Assembly (NCBI GenBank): GCA_021741285.1
Contig: JAIOYD010000071.1
Span: 1-7,274, forward strand
Origin: Rickettsiaceae bacterium
GTDB taxonomy: Bacteria; Pseudomonadota; Alphaproteobacteria; Rickettsiales; Rickettsiaceae
Reading direction: 5' to 3'
DNA: 7,274 nt
Under the pieces are notes generated by a model. The model ran no database searches. It was given only the letters and a program-made list of their open reading frames with translations, and was not told where the DNA came from. The position numbers and the translations under genes are program-made. Shown here piece by piece: positions 1 to 6,333 of this stretch (positions are counted from its first letter, which is position 1; every line of letters begins with the position of its first letter).

Positions 1-1
1 A

Positions 2-112
2 ATTGGTATGGTTAAAAGATTTAAAATTATCGCCGATCGTTACAGAAATAGAAGAAAACGGTTCGGTTTAAGATTCAACTTAATTGCCGGAATTTATAAT
101 TTCGAGCTTTAA
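2..112 (+). CDS. IS5-like transposase, C-terminal end (partial)
   Basis: This open frame enters from the left edge and gives 36 residues before a TAA at 110-112. The visible tail contains RYRNRRKRFGLRFNLIAGIY, which I recognise as the C-terminus of DDE transposases of the IS5 type (DDE_Tnp_4-like), common in Rickettsiales genomes. The catalytic DDE residues lie outside the window, so activity cannot be judged. The gene runs opposite to the murU fragment it has landed in, and its stop is only about 20 bases from the presumed end of the element, as is usual for compact IS elements. The IS family is assigned from remembered motif similarity; a related IS subgroup is possible. Confidence 0.75.
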   Translation: MGMVKRFKIIADRYRNRRKRFGLRFNLIAGIYNFEL

Positions 113-377
113 AGAGGTTATGCAAGAGGTCTATTATTATTATTTCAGGAAAAGAAGGATTAGACTTTTGAAAATTCTCAATTGATTTACTAATTTGATC
201 ATGTAAATAGTGGGTGTTAATTACGACTCGTTTGAATGGATAAGCTCTACACAAGGCAAGTGCATGGTGCAACATAGGCCGGCCTAAAATAGGAATTAAC
301 GTTTTGGGGCTATTTTTAGTTAAGTGTCGCATTCTATTACCAAACCCAGCTGCAAATAACATTATAGTATCAATCAT
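75..377 (-). pseudogene. murU: MurU-like nucleotidyltransferase, N-terminal fragment cut by an IS
   Basis: The first ~82 residues (133-377) are the N-terminus of a sugar-phosphate nucleotidyltransferase. They show the nucleotide-binding loop AAGFGNRM (residues 9-16), the SPK motif with P24-K25, and GRPML (32-36). The family usually has about 220-240 residues. After the isoleucine run near residue 79-82 the expected ETGGG-type segment is missing, and the frame continues for 18 codons through antisense IS sequence to a TGA at 75-77. Placement directly after an AmgK-type kinase supports MurU (MurNAc-1-phosphate uridylyltransferase) over other nucleotidyltransferases. The ATG follows the amgK stop by 7 bases and has an AGGTTAGGA ribosome site overlapping that stop, so the two were translated together. 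The product should be inactive, because the catalytic half is displaced beyond the element. The identity as MurU rather than a related family member is inferred mainly from context. Confidence 0.8.
113..132. repeat. Presumed terminal inverted repeat of the IS
   Basis: This stretch lies between the transposase stop and the resumption of murU. It contains two copies of AGAGGT (113-118 and 125-130) spaced by exactly 12 bases, and ends in GAGGTCT. Its position and its likeness to IS5-family termini suggest the right inverted repeat. The left copy, needed to prove it, is not in the window. Confidence 0.5.
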
Positions 378-384
378 TCCTAAC

Positions 385-1368
385 CTATTTTAAATTCTTT
401 AGCCATTCTCTTATCTGATCTAAATCTGGATGAGACAAGTCATATTCCAAATATTTTTGTACTCTCGGAATATATTTTAGGTAACTATCATCATGATCTC
501 TTACTAATTTTCTAGCAAATACTCCAAGAATCCTACAATTTCTTTGCGCTCCTAGTATATGATAATTACGCCGTACTCCTTCCCTATCAAGTTTCCTTTT
601 CTTAACAAAATAGTCTATAAGCTTGAGTGCCTCTTGCCTTGGAACATCAAAGCGCGCGTCTTCTAGCACGGATACTAAGTCATATACTGGAGAACCATAA
701 AGAGCATCCTGAAAGTCAAGCAGACCTATCTTTCTAAAGGAATTACGTTCCTCAAGATACATCATATTCTCTAAATGATAATCTCTTAAGACCACACAAT
801 TTGGCATTGTATCTTGCTTTGCCAACGTAGTTTGCCAAAGCTTGATAAATTCATCAAATTCAGGTGTTCTTAGCTTTCTTTTGTATACATAGGGAATATA
901 CCAATCAACAAAAAGCTCCACTTCTTTGCAAAGTAGCTCATTATTAAAATCCTTAAGGCCGGGTAAGCGCTCCTGATCCTGAAGAGAGCATAACAAATCA
1001 ACTATTAAGTAATAAACCTCTCTTCTCTCTTTAACATTCCCTACCGTCTTTTCCAGGCGATTTTTTATACTAATAGTCCCAAAATCTTCTATAATCAAGA
1101 AGCCTTGGACAGTATCTTGTTCTATGATCCGAGGAGCTGAAAAGTCATTTGCCAAGAGAAATTGGGCCACCCTAATAAAAGACTGAATATTTGCATAACT
1201 TGGCGGGCAATCCATCACTACATAGCTTTTAGAGTCAGCCCACACTCTGTAGTAGGTGCGCATACCAGCATCGCCAGGCATAGGCTCCGTGGTATATTGT
1301 GTTGGAGAAAAATAACTACTAATAAATAGCTTCAGTTTCTCTTCTCTATCCGAAATATATGAAGCCAT
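385..1368 (-). CDS. amgK: AmgK-like anomeric sugar kinase (aminoglycoside phosphotransferase fold)
   Basis: This 327-residue cytoplasmic kinase has the phosphotransferase fold. Visible features are the nucleotide loop GDAGMRTYYRV (32-42), the catalytic loop RDYHLEN (195-201, with D196 as base and N201 as metal ligand), the Mg-binding DFQDA (218-222), and the C-terminal QRN (275-277) and GVFAR (282-286) typical of the COG3178 kinases. AmgK phosphorylates the anomeric carbon of MurNAc/GlcNAc; MurU then makes UDP-MurNAc, bypassing part of de novo peptidoglycan synthesis. All catalytic motifs are present and the length is normal for the family. The ATG is 15 bases after the clpX stop, with no clear Shine-Dalgarno. 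The clpX TAG lies in the same frame upstream, so no longer start is possible, and translation is probably coupled to clpX. Its downstream partner murU is disrupted by an IS. Substrate is inferred from family and neighbour; the family is often labelled simply phosphotransferase. Confidence 0.82.
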   Translation of the reverse strand: MASYISDREEKLKLFISSYFSPTQYTTEPMPGDAGMRTYYRVWADSKSYVVMDCPPSYANIQSFIRVAQFLLANDFSAPRIIEQDTVQGFLIIEDFGTISIKNRLEKTVGNVKERREVYYLIVDLLCSLQDQERLPGLKDFNNELLCKEVELFVDWYIPYVYKRKLRTPEFDEFIKLWQTTLAKQDTMPNCVVLRDYHLENMMYLEERNSFRKIGLLDFQDALYGSPVYDLVSVLEDARFDVPRQEALKLIDYFVKKRKLDREGVRRNYHILGAQRNCRILGVFARKLVRDHDDSYLKYIPRVQKYLEYDLSHPDLDQIREWLKNLK

Positions 1369-1383
1369 ACTAACAATATCTGT

Positions 1384-2658
1384 CTATACAGCTAAACGTT
1401 TCTTAGGCAGTTTAGCTGAAACTTTAGCCACTTTTCTTGGCTTAATAATTGCAGCAACGTTATTTTCTACTGTCTCTTTGCTAAAAATAATTATTTTATT
1501 TTGCAGCTCAGAAAAATTGTACATATCCTCCAACAATAATTCTTCAATTATTGATCGAAGTCCTCTTGCCCCAGTATTTCTTTTTAACGCCTTAGTGGCA
1601 ACCGCTTCCAGAGCGTCTGGAGTAAACTCAAGATCTGCATTGTTCAAAGAAAAAAGCTTCTTATATTGCTTTACAATGGCATTTTTAGGTTCAGTAAGAA
1701 TCTTAATCAACGCCTCTTTATCCAGCTCTTTCAAAGTAGCCACAACTGGTAAGCGCCCAATAAATTCAGGTATCATACCAAATTTTATTATATCTTCAAT
1801 TTGCAACTCTTTTAGCACATCGCTTTGGCGCATATCTTCTTTCGACTTAACATTAGCAGCGAATCCAATTGAACTCTTGTCGCTTCGTGCTGCGATAATA
1901 CCTTCAATTCCCATGAATGCACCACCGCATATAAATAGTATATTTGAAGTATCGATTTGAATAAAATCTTGTTGTGGATGTTTTCTTCCACCCTGGGGTG
2001 GAACATAGGCAACTGTACCTTCCATAATTTTTAGCAAGGCTTGCTGCACTCCTTCCCCTGAAACATCACGTGTAATTGAAACGTTCTCAGACTTTTTGGC
2101 TATTTTATCAATTTCATCAATATAAATTATACCCTTTTGCGCCTTCTCTACATTAAAGTCTGCTGCTTGTAACAATCTTAGTAAAATATTCTCAACATCT
2201 TCACCTACATATCCAGCTTCAGTCAAAGTGGTTGCATCTGCCATAGTAAAAGGAACATCAAGAATCTTAGCCAATGTTTGAGCAAGCAAAGTCTTACCAG
2301 AACCAGTAGAGCCAATAAGCATAATATTTGACTTGTTAAGCTCTACTTCATCCTTAGAATTTATCAAGCTTTCAAGACGCTTGTAATGATTATAAACAGC
2401 TACTGAAAGAACTTTCTTTGCTTTATCTTGTCCAATTACATGCTCATCAAGAATTTTATATATTTCTTTTGGAGTTGGTACTGAAGAAATGATACTCTCA
2501 ATGGTTTCATTTACTTCTTCTTGAATGATATCCTGACAAATTTCAATACACTCATCGCAAATAAAAACTGTAGGGCCAGCAATCAGCTTTTTTACCTCAA
2601 ATTGATTTTTACCACAAAACGAACAATGTAGTGACTTCTTCTTAAATTCTTCCGCCAT
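1384..2658 (-). CDS. clpX: ATP-dependent Clp protease ATP-binding subunit ClpX
   Basis: ClpX is the hexameric AAA+ unfoldase that recognises tagged proteins and threads them into ClpP. The 424-residue length is standard. From the N-terminus: a C4 zinc-binding domain (C12, C15, C34, C37), Walker A GSTGSGKT (116-123), the pore loop GYVG (149-152), Walker B IIYIDE (177-182), the RKH pore loop (225-227), the IGF loop that docks on ClpP (264-266), the arginine finger in EFIGR (R302) and sensor 2 GAR (R365). The tail is lysine-rich. In Walker A the usual proline after the first glycine is serine, but the phosphate-binding GSGKT is intact. The ATG has an AGGA ribosome site four bases upstream. The gene follows clpP by 62 bases on the same strand, the classical clpP-clpX order. 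Confidence 0.97.
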   Translation of the reverse strand: MAEEFKKKSLHCSFCGKNQFEVKKLIAGPTVFICDECIEICQDIIQEEVNETIESIISSVPTPKEIYKILDEHVIGQDKAKKVLSVAVYNHYKRLESLINSKDEVELNKSNIMLIGSTGSGKTLLAQTLAKILDVPFTMADATTLTEAGYVGEDVENILLRLLQAADFNVEKAQKGIIYIDEIDKIAKKSENVSITRDVSGEGVQQALLKIMEGTVAYVPPQGGRKHPQQDFIQIDTSNILFICGGAFMGIEGIIAARSDKSSIGFAANVKSKEDMRQSDVLKELQIEDIIKFGMIPEFIGRLPVVATLKELDKEALIKILTEPKNAIVKQYKKLFSLNNADLEFTPDALEAVATKALKRNTGARGLRSIIEELLLEDMYNFSELQNKIIIFSKETVENNVAAIIKPRKVAKVSAKLPKKRLAV

Positions 2659-2706
2659 AGCATCCTAAAATTTTTACTTATATTTATCTTTTTATCACCT
2701 CTTTTT

Positions 2707-2730
2707 AAAAAAGTAAATTATTACTTCTTT
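2707..2730 (-). terminator. AT-rich hairpin at the clpP stop, possible attenuator
   Basis: On the minus strand, AAAGAAGTAA (2730-2721) can pair with TTACTTTTTT (2716-2707) across a TAAT loop. This gives ten base pairs including one G-U. The 5' arm contains the last clpP codons and its stop. The uridines that would form a terminator tail lie inside the stem, and there is only one G-C pair, so it is at best a weak terminator or an mRNA-processing hairpin between clpP and clpX. It could also be chance in AT-rich sequence. Confidence 0.25.
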
Positions 2731-3332
2731 ACATTCTGAGGAAGGACCAAATCCCTACTAGTAATAATTTTGTCCACAATACCAAATGCCAAAGCTTCAG
2801 CAGCTGACATAAAACAATCACGTTCCATCGCAGTTGCTATTTTTTCTACCGTTTGACCGGTATGCTTAGCATAAGTTTGATGAAGCAGCTTTTTCACTTT
2901 CATCGTCTCACGCGCATGAATTTCAATGTCTGTGGCTTGCCCTCTATAGCCACCACTTGGTTGATGAATCATTACCCGGCTGCTTGGTAAAACGTATCGC
3001 ATTCCTTTCTCGCCAGCAAGCAAAATAGTTGCACCCATTGAACAAGCCTGACCTATACAAAGGGTAGCAATTTTTGGCTTTATATATTGCATGGTATCAT
3101 AAATAGCAAAGCCTGAACTAACAACACCACCAGGAGAATTAATATACATATATATCTCTTTCTCTGGATTTTCAGCCTCAAGAAATAATAACTGAGCAAC
3201 GATAGAATTTGCCATTTGGTCTTCAAACTCTCCACAAACAAAAATTATCCGCTCTTTAAGAAGACGCGAGTAAATATCATAAGATCTTTCACCTCTTGCC
3301 GTCTGCTCTACAACTATTGGCACATAATTCAT
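2721..3332 (-). CDS. clpP: ATP-dependent Clp protease proteolytic subunit ClpP
   Basis: ClpP is the serine peptidase that assembles as two heptameric rings and degrades substrates delivered by ClpX or ClpA. The 203-residue length is normal. The catalytic triad is visible as S98 in GQACSMGA, H123 in MIHQPSGG and D172 in ERDCFMSA. The oxyanion/strand region SPGGVVSSG (66-74) and the C-terminal FGIVDKI (183-189) are also conserved. The short N-terminus ([20 protein letters not shown]) is close to the mature form, so any propeptide is minimal. The ATG is preceded by GGAG ten bases upstream. It lies 38 bases after the glutaredoxin stop and 62 bases before clpX, with both known ATPase partners (clpX, clpA) in this window. 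Nothing in it looks damaged. Confidence 0.97.
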   Translation of the reverse strand: MNYVPIVVEQTARGERSYDIYSRLLKERIIFVCGEFEDQMANSIVAQLLFLEAENPEKEIYMYINSPGGVVSSGFAIYDTMQYIKPKIATLCIGQACSMGATILLAGEKGMRYVLPSSRVMIHQPSGGYRGQATDIEIHARETMKVKKLLHQTYAKHTGQTVEKIATAMERDCFMSAAEALAFGIVDKIITSRDLVLPQNVKK

Positions 3333-3370
3333 AACTCACTTTCTCCAATAATATTATTAATTAATACAAA

Positions 3371-3625
3371 TTACTTAGGCTCAGCACCCTGCTCTACTAT
3401 ATACAACTTTCCTGATTCTTCTAGCTCTTTCAAGCTCTTATAGCCACCAATAAATTCTCCATTTACGTAAACATACGGAACAGTATTTTGACCAGTTTGA
3501 TCAGCCATTTTTTGATGTAAATCCCTATTGTTTCCTAGTTCAATCACCTCATAAGAAATAGTATTTTTATCCAAAAGTTCTTTAGCAAGGATACAGTATT
3601 TACACGTATCTTTAGTATAAAGCAA
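3371..3625 (-). CDS. grxC: Glutaredoxin (GrxC-like), non-canonical start
   Basis: This is a small thiol-disulfide oxidoreductase of the glutaredoxin fold, using glutathione to reduce protein disulfides. With the TTG start at 3625 it has 84 residues. It shows the dithiol site CKYC (C8, C11), the cis-proline motif TVP (48-50) and the glutathione-binding GG (60-61) before SLKELEESGKL. The usual motif is CPYC, so lysine replaces proline. The start is uncertain. No ATG or GTG exists in frame back to a TAA at 3689-3691; only TTG (3625) or rare ATT/ATA codons are available. TTG shortens the first strand by a few residues compared with E. coli Grx3. The frame is open for 21 more codons upstream (reading SKYEISAINREAKRPRSDLK and on). 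It is the first recognisable gene of the run that continues to clpP and clpX. The family is clear; the exact N-terminus and whether the gene is fully functional are not. Confidence 0.85.
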   Translation of the reverse strand: MLYTKDTCKYCILAKELLDKNTISYEVIELGNNRDLHQKMADQTGQNTVPYVYVNGEFIGGYKSLKELEESGKLYIVEQGAEPK

Positions 3626-3700
3626 AATTTTTAAATCACTTCTTGGTCTTTTAGCTTCTCTATTAATAGCACTTATCTCATATTTTGATTAAAGCTTTAC

Positions 3701-3757
3701 TCAAGCCAGCAACACAAGTGATACTGCTAAAACGATAAATATTTTACTATTTTTCAT
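3701..3757 (-). CDS. 18-codon ORF resembling a signal peptide or membrane anchor (hypothetical)
   Basis: An ATG at 3757 opens a frame encoding MKNSKIFIVLAVSLVLLA and then a TGA. Two lysines followed by a 13-residue hydrophobic run look like a signal anchor or the start of a secreted protein. It is in the same reading frame as the glutaredoxin downstream. TGA, three codons (VKL), TAA and 21 open codons separate it from the TTG start. It may be the original N-terminus of a membrane-anchored glutaredoxin broken by two stops, a leader peptide, or chance. No good Shine-Dalgarno is seen (TTAGAAATT before the ATG). Confidence 0.3.
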   Translation of the reverse strand: MKNSKIFIVLAVSLVLLA

Positions 3758-3831
3758 AATTTCTAAGACTAAAACCAATTTTACAGAAGGCTAATTCTAG
3801 AAGAACTCATACCACAAATCTACATAAAATA

Positions 3832-3841
3832 AGTAATTACT
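3832..3841. repeat. Perfect palindrome AGTAATTACT upstream of clpA promoter
   Basis: Ten bases form a perfect dyad about 35 bases upstream of the clpA -10 element, between the two divergent units. A dimeric regulator could bind such a site and act on either direction. In AT-rich DNA short palindromes are frequent, so this is only a candidate operator. Confidence 0.25.
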
Positions 3842-3873
3842 AAAATATATATAAGCATTTCTATCTTATAGTC

Positions 3874-3882
3874 TGGTATACT
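3874..3882 (+). promoter_or_regulatory. Candidate extended -10 promoter for clpA
   Basis: TGGTATACT is a TGn extended -10 joined to a 5/6 match to TATAAT. It predicts a transcription start near 3889 and a leader of about 37 bases. No good -35 hexamer sits 16-18 bases upstream, which is tolerated by extended -10 promoters. The call rests on the match and position only. Confidence 0.5.
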
Positions 3883-3925
3883 TATCATCAGTAGGTTTGA
3901 TTTTAGAGTAACTCAAGAGGTCAAG

Positions 3926-6250
3926 ATGCTTTCGAGCGAATTAGAGTTAACTCTAAGAAGAGCACTATCAATTGCTACAAAATATCGGCATGAGTATGCT
4001 ACTTATGAACATCTATTACTTTCAATTACCCAAGATTCAGATGCGAAGCGTATTTTTACTGAATATAGAATTGACTTAAACTCATTGAGAGTACAACTAC
4101 AAACCTATCTTGAACACGACCTACAGAATCTAGTAGATAACGAAGCTAAGGAAGCAAAGCCAACGGCAGGATTCCAGAGAATTATTCAACGCGCTGCTCT
4201 TCATAGCCAAGCTAATGGGCAAAAGATTATTTCTGGTATTCACGTACTAGCTGAATTTTTTTTTGAACATGAAACTTATGCTCTTTTATGTCTAAAAGAG
4301 CATAATTTAAATAGACAAGATGTTCTAAATATTCTTAAAACAGAGGATAAATTATATACTAAGCAGCTGTCAGAACCATCTACTAATCAAACTTCTTTTA
4401 TTGAAGAAATTTCTCAAAAACACCTGAAAGAAGAGCTTCAAAAAAATACCTCACATGAAAATGATTTGGAAAAATATTGTACTAACCTCAACAAAAGAGC
4501 TGATCTTGATGCCATTGACTGCCTAGTTGGGAGAAAGAACGAAATTGAGAGAACTATTGAAATACTCTGTAGAAGAAAAAAGAATAACGCTATTCTGGTT
4601 GGAGAACCTGGTGTTGGCAAAACCGCCATAGCAGAAGGACTAGCTATTAGGATTATTAACAACGATGTACCAGAAATTTTAAAGGACGCCGTTATTTATT
4701 CTCTAGATATAGGCAGTCTGGTTGCAGGAACAAAGTTTAGAGGAGACTTTGAAGAACGAATAAAAAATTTACTTGAGGAGTTAAAGAAAAACCACAATGC
4801 TATTTTATTTATTGATGAAATCCACACTATCATCGGAGCTGGATCGACTACAACAGGAGCAATGGACGCTAGTAACCTTCTTAAACCTGCCCTTGCACGC
4901 GGAGAACTTAGATGCATAGGGTCAACAACATTTAAAGAATATCATAATAATTTTGAGAAGGATATGGCTTTGGTGAGACGCTTTCAAAAAGTTGTTATTA
5001 GTGAACCTGATGAAGATACAACATTAGAAATATTAAAAGGACTAAAAGGAAATTATGAAAAACACCACAATGTTACTTATGACTTTTCTGCCCTAAAAGC
5101 AGCGATTACTTTATCGCAAAGATTTATTAACGATAGACATTTGCCAGACAAAGCAATCGATCTAATAGACCAAGCCGGAGCCCGAAGCAAAATTGTCAAC
5201 AAGTCTAAACTTAGGCCTATTATCACTCAAAAAGAAATAGAACAACTCCTGGCCAGCATTCTGAATGTACCTAGCATAAGAGTCAAATCAGACGACATAA
5301 TGCTATTAAAACAATTAAGCCGCAATTTAAAAACTCATATTTTTGGTCAAGCTGAGGCAATAGAGAGCTTGTGTTCTAGTATAAAACTCTCTCGAGCAGG
5401 CCTACGTAAAGGGGCACGGCCGACTGGTTGTTATATATTCGCAGGTCAAACTGGTGTGGGCAAAACTGAACTCGCAAAACAACTTGCGATTTTTAGCGGT
5501 ATGAAATTACTCAAATTTGATATGTCAGAATTTTCTGAACCAAGTTCAGTATCTAAGCTCCTTGGGAGCTCTCCTGGTTATGTTGGCTTTGACCAAGGAG
5601 GTATGCTAACAAATGAAGTAGATAAATTCCCTTATTCAGTAGTTTTATTTGACGAAATAGAAAAAGCTCACCCTAAAATTTTTAATTTGCTTTTACAAAT
5701 AATGGATGAAAGGAGGCTTACCGACAGTACTGGCAAGCACGTAAATTTTTCACATACGATGATTATTTTAACAACTAATCTAGTGGCAGAAGAAGAAAAG
5801 TCAGCTATTGGCTTTGCTCAAAAAGATTCAACTAATGACAAAGTAGGTTTGAATATGGAGGCATTTAATGAGCGTTTTAGCCCCGAGTTTCAAGGCAGGT
5901 TAGATAAAATAATCCTCTTTAATCCTATCAGCAATATAATTGACAAGATAATTTCAAAAAATCTAAAAGAACTAGCTTCACAATTAGCTGATAAGAAAGT
6001 AAGGCTCGTAGTCAATACCGGGGTGAAGAAATATTTTGCTCAAAACTGCTTTAATAAAAAAGGAAATGCACGTGAACTCGATCGAATAATTGATACCCAT
6101 ATTAAGCAAGCCATAGCCGACGAGATGTTATTTGGCAAGCTTAGAAATGGGGGCGTAGTAATCATTGACTATCCTAAGAAAAGCAAGAAATTGACATTCA
6201 AATTTTCTGGCTTAGAAAAACTGGATAAAATACAACTTGAGACTAGTTGA
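3926..6250 (+). CDS. clpA: ATP-dependent Clp protease ATP-binding subunit ClpA
   Basis: ClpA is the two-AAA+-ring unfoldase that feeds ClpP and, with adaptor ClpS, handles N-degron substrates. At 774 residues it has the normal ClpA length. The N-domain (1 to about 145) starts with LELTLRRAL and HEYATYEHLLL. Ring D1 has Walker A GEPGVGKT (226-233), pore loop KFRG (270-273), Walker B ILFIDE (293-298) and arginine finger region RRF (351-353). Ring D2 has Walker A GQTGVGKT (507-514), pore loop GYVG (551-554), Walker B VVLFDE (572-577), the ClpP-docking loop IGF (628-630), R658 in FQGR and sensor 2 GNAR (R716). The short D1-D2 linker and absence of a long coiled-coil middle domain separate it from ClpB; the IGF loop confirms a ClpP partner. 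The ATG has AAGAGGT five bases upstream. There is no adjacent clpS, which in many alphaproteobacteria lies directly before clpA. A run of nine T at 4256-4264 sits inside the N-domain without breaking the frame. Confidence 0.97.
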   Translation: MLSSELELTLRRALSIATKYRHEYATYEHLLLSITQDSDAKRIFTEYRIDLNSLRVQLQTYLEHDLQNLVDNEAKEAKPTAGFQRIIQRAALHSQANGQKIISGIHVLAEFFFEHETYALLCLKEHNLNRQDVLNILKTEDKLYTKQLSEPSTNQTSFIEEISQKHLKEELQKNTSHENDLEKYCTNLNKRADLDAIDCLVGRKNEIERTIEILCRRKKNNAILVGEPGVGKTAIAEGLAIRIINNDVPEILKDAVIYSLDIGSLVAGTKFRGDFEERIKNLLEELKKNHNAILFIDEIHTIIGAGSTTTGAMDASNLLKPALARGELRCIGSTTFKEYHNNFEKDMALVRRFQKVVISEPDEDTTLEILKGLKGNYEKHHNVTYDFSALKAAITLSQRFINDRHLPDKAIDLIDQAGARSKIVNKSKLRPIITQKEIEQLLASILNVPSIRVKSDDIMLLKQLSRNLKTHIFGQAEAIESLCSSIKLSRAGLRKGARPTGCYIFAGQTGVGKTELAKQLAIFSGMKLLKFDMSEFSEPSSVSKLLGSSPGYVGFDQGGMLTNEVDKFPYSVVLFDEIEKAHPKIFNLLLQIMDERRLTDSTGKHVNFSHTMIILTTNLVAEEEKSAIGFAQKDSTNDKVGLNMEAFNERFSPEFQGRLDKIILFNPISNIIDKIISKNLKELASQLADKKVRLVVNTGVKKYFAQNCFNKKGNARELDRIIDTHIKQAIADEMLFGKLRNGGVVIIDYPKKSKKLTFKFSGLEKLDKIQLETS

Positions 6251-6258
6251 TCTTTTTT
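6233..6258 (+). terminator. Weak candidate terminator after clpA
   Basis: CAACT (6233-6237) and AGTTG (6245-6249) can form a five-pair stem with a seven-base loop, followed three bases later by six T. The stem overlaps the clpA stop at 6248-6250. It is short with only two G-C pairs, so termination may be partial. The next promoter begins 11 bases further on, consistent with a transcription boundary here. Confidence 0.3.
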
Positions 6259-6268
6259 AAAATTATCC

Positions 6269-6298
6269 TTGACAATACGCTCATGTAACTGCTATTTT
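6269..6298 (+). promoter_or_regulatory. Strong sigma-70-type promoter for rplM-rpsI
   Basis: A perfect -35 TTGACA (6269-6274) is followed after 18 bases by TATTTT (6293-6298), a 4/6 match to TATAAT. The latter is preceded by TGC, giving an extended -10 TGn element. The predicted start is near 6305, leaving a leader of about 29 bases before the rplM GTG. Position immediately upstream of a ribosomal protein operon fits a strong housekeeping promoter. Confidence 0.7.
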
Positions 6299-6333
6299 TA
6301 GCTGCAAAATATCAAATTAACGAAGACAATACT

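Larger units (their letters stand above)
1..132 (+). mobile_element. Right end of an IS5-like insertion sequence
   Basis: The element covers the transposase tail and the bases after its stop codon. The right boundary is placed at about 131-132 because reading inwards from there on the minus strand gives AGACCTCTTGCATAACCTC, resembling the GAGACCTTTGCA-type termini of many IS5-family elements. Just beyond it, murU coding sequence resumes in the reading frame expected for that protein. The left end and the partner inverted repeat are outside the window. A target duplication cannot be defined, because the flank is a simple TAT/ATT run that allows several 2-4 base choices. Confidence 0.7.
3626..3925. 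other. Divergent intergenic region between the glutaredoxin gene and clpA
   Basis: These 300 bases separate the leftward operon from clpA. They hold the short hydrophobic ORF (3701-3757), an open frame leading into the glutaredoxin, a palindrome at 3832-3841 and the clpA extended -10 at 3874-3882. No clpS-like coding sequence is present. I could not identify a convincing -35/-10 pair for the leftward operon, although one must exist here or upstream. A smaller palindrome TTCTAGAA lies at 3795-3802, with no known meaning. Confidence 0.6.

Noticed and set aside
132..146. A target-site duplication flanking the IS
   Set aside because: The flank is a TAT/ATT simple run and the other side is outside the window, so no duplication can be shown.
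1478..1960. A 160-codon open frame on the plus strand opposite clpX
   Set aside because: It is antisense to clearly conserved ClpX sequence and shows no recognisable domain; low-GC antisense frames of this length occur by chance.
1812..2012. Alternative minus-strand frame inside clpX
   Set aside because: Lies wholly within clpX in another frame and has no family features.
3216..3443. Plus-strand frame across the clpP start and glutaredoxin end
   Set aside because: Antisense to two well-supported genes, no ribosome site and no recognisable protein.
3899..3924. TTGACC followed by TAAAAT on the minus strand as the promoter of the glutaredoxin-clpP operon
   Set aside because: The spacer is only 13 bases, too short for a sigma-70 promoter, and part of it overlaps the clpA ribosome site.
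4438..4917. Two minus-strand frames opposite clpA (4438-4662 and 4696-4917)
   Set aside because: Shadows of the ClpA D1 Walker regions, with no independent support.
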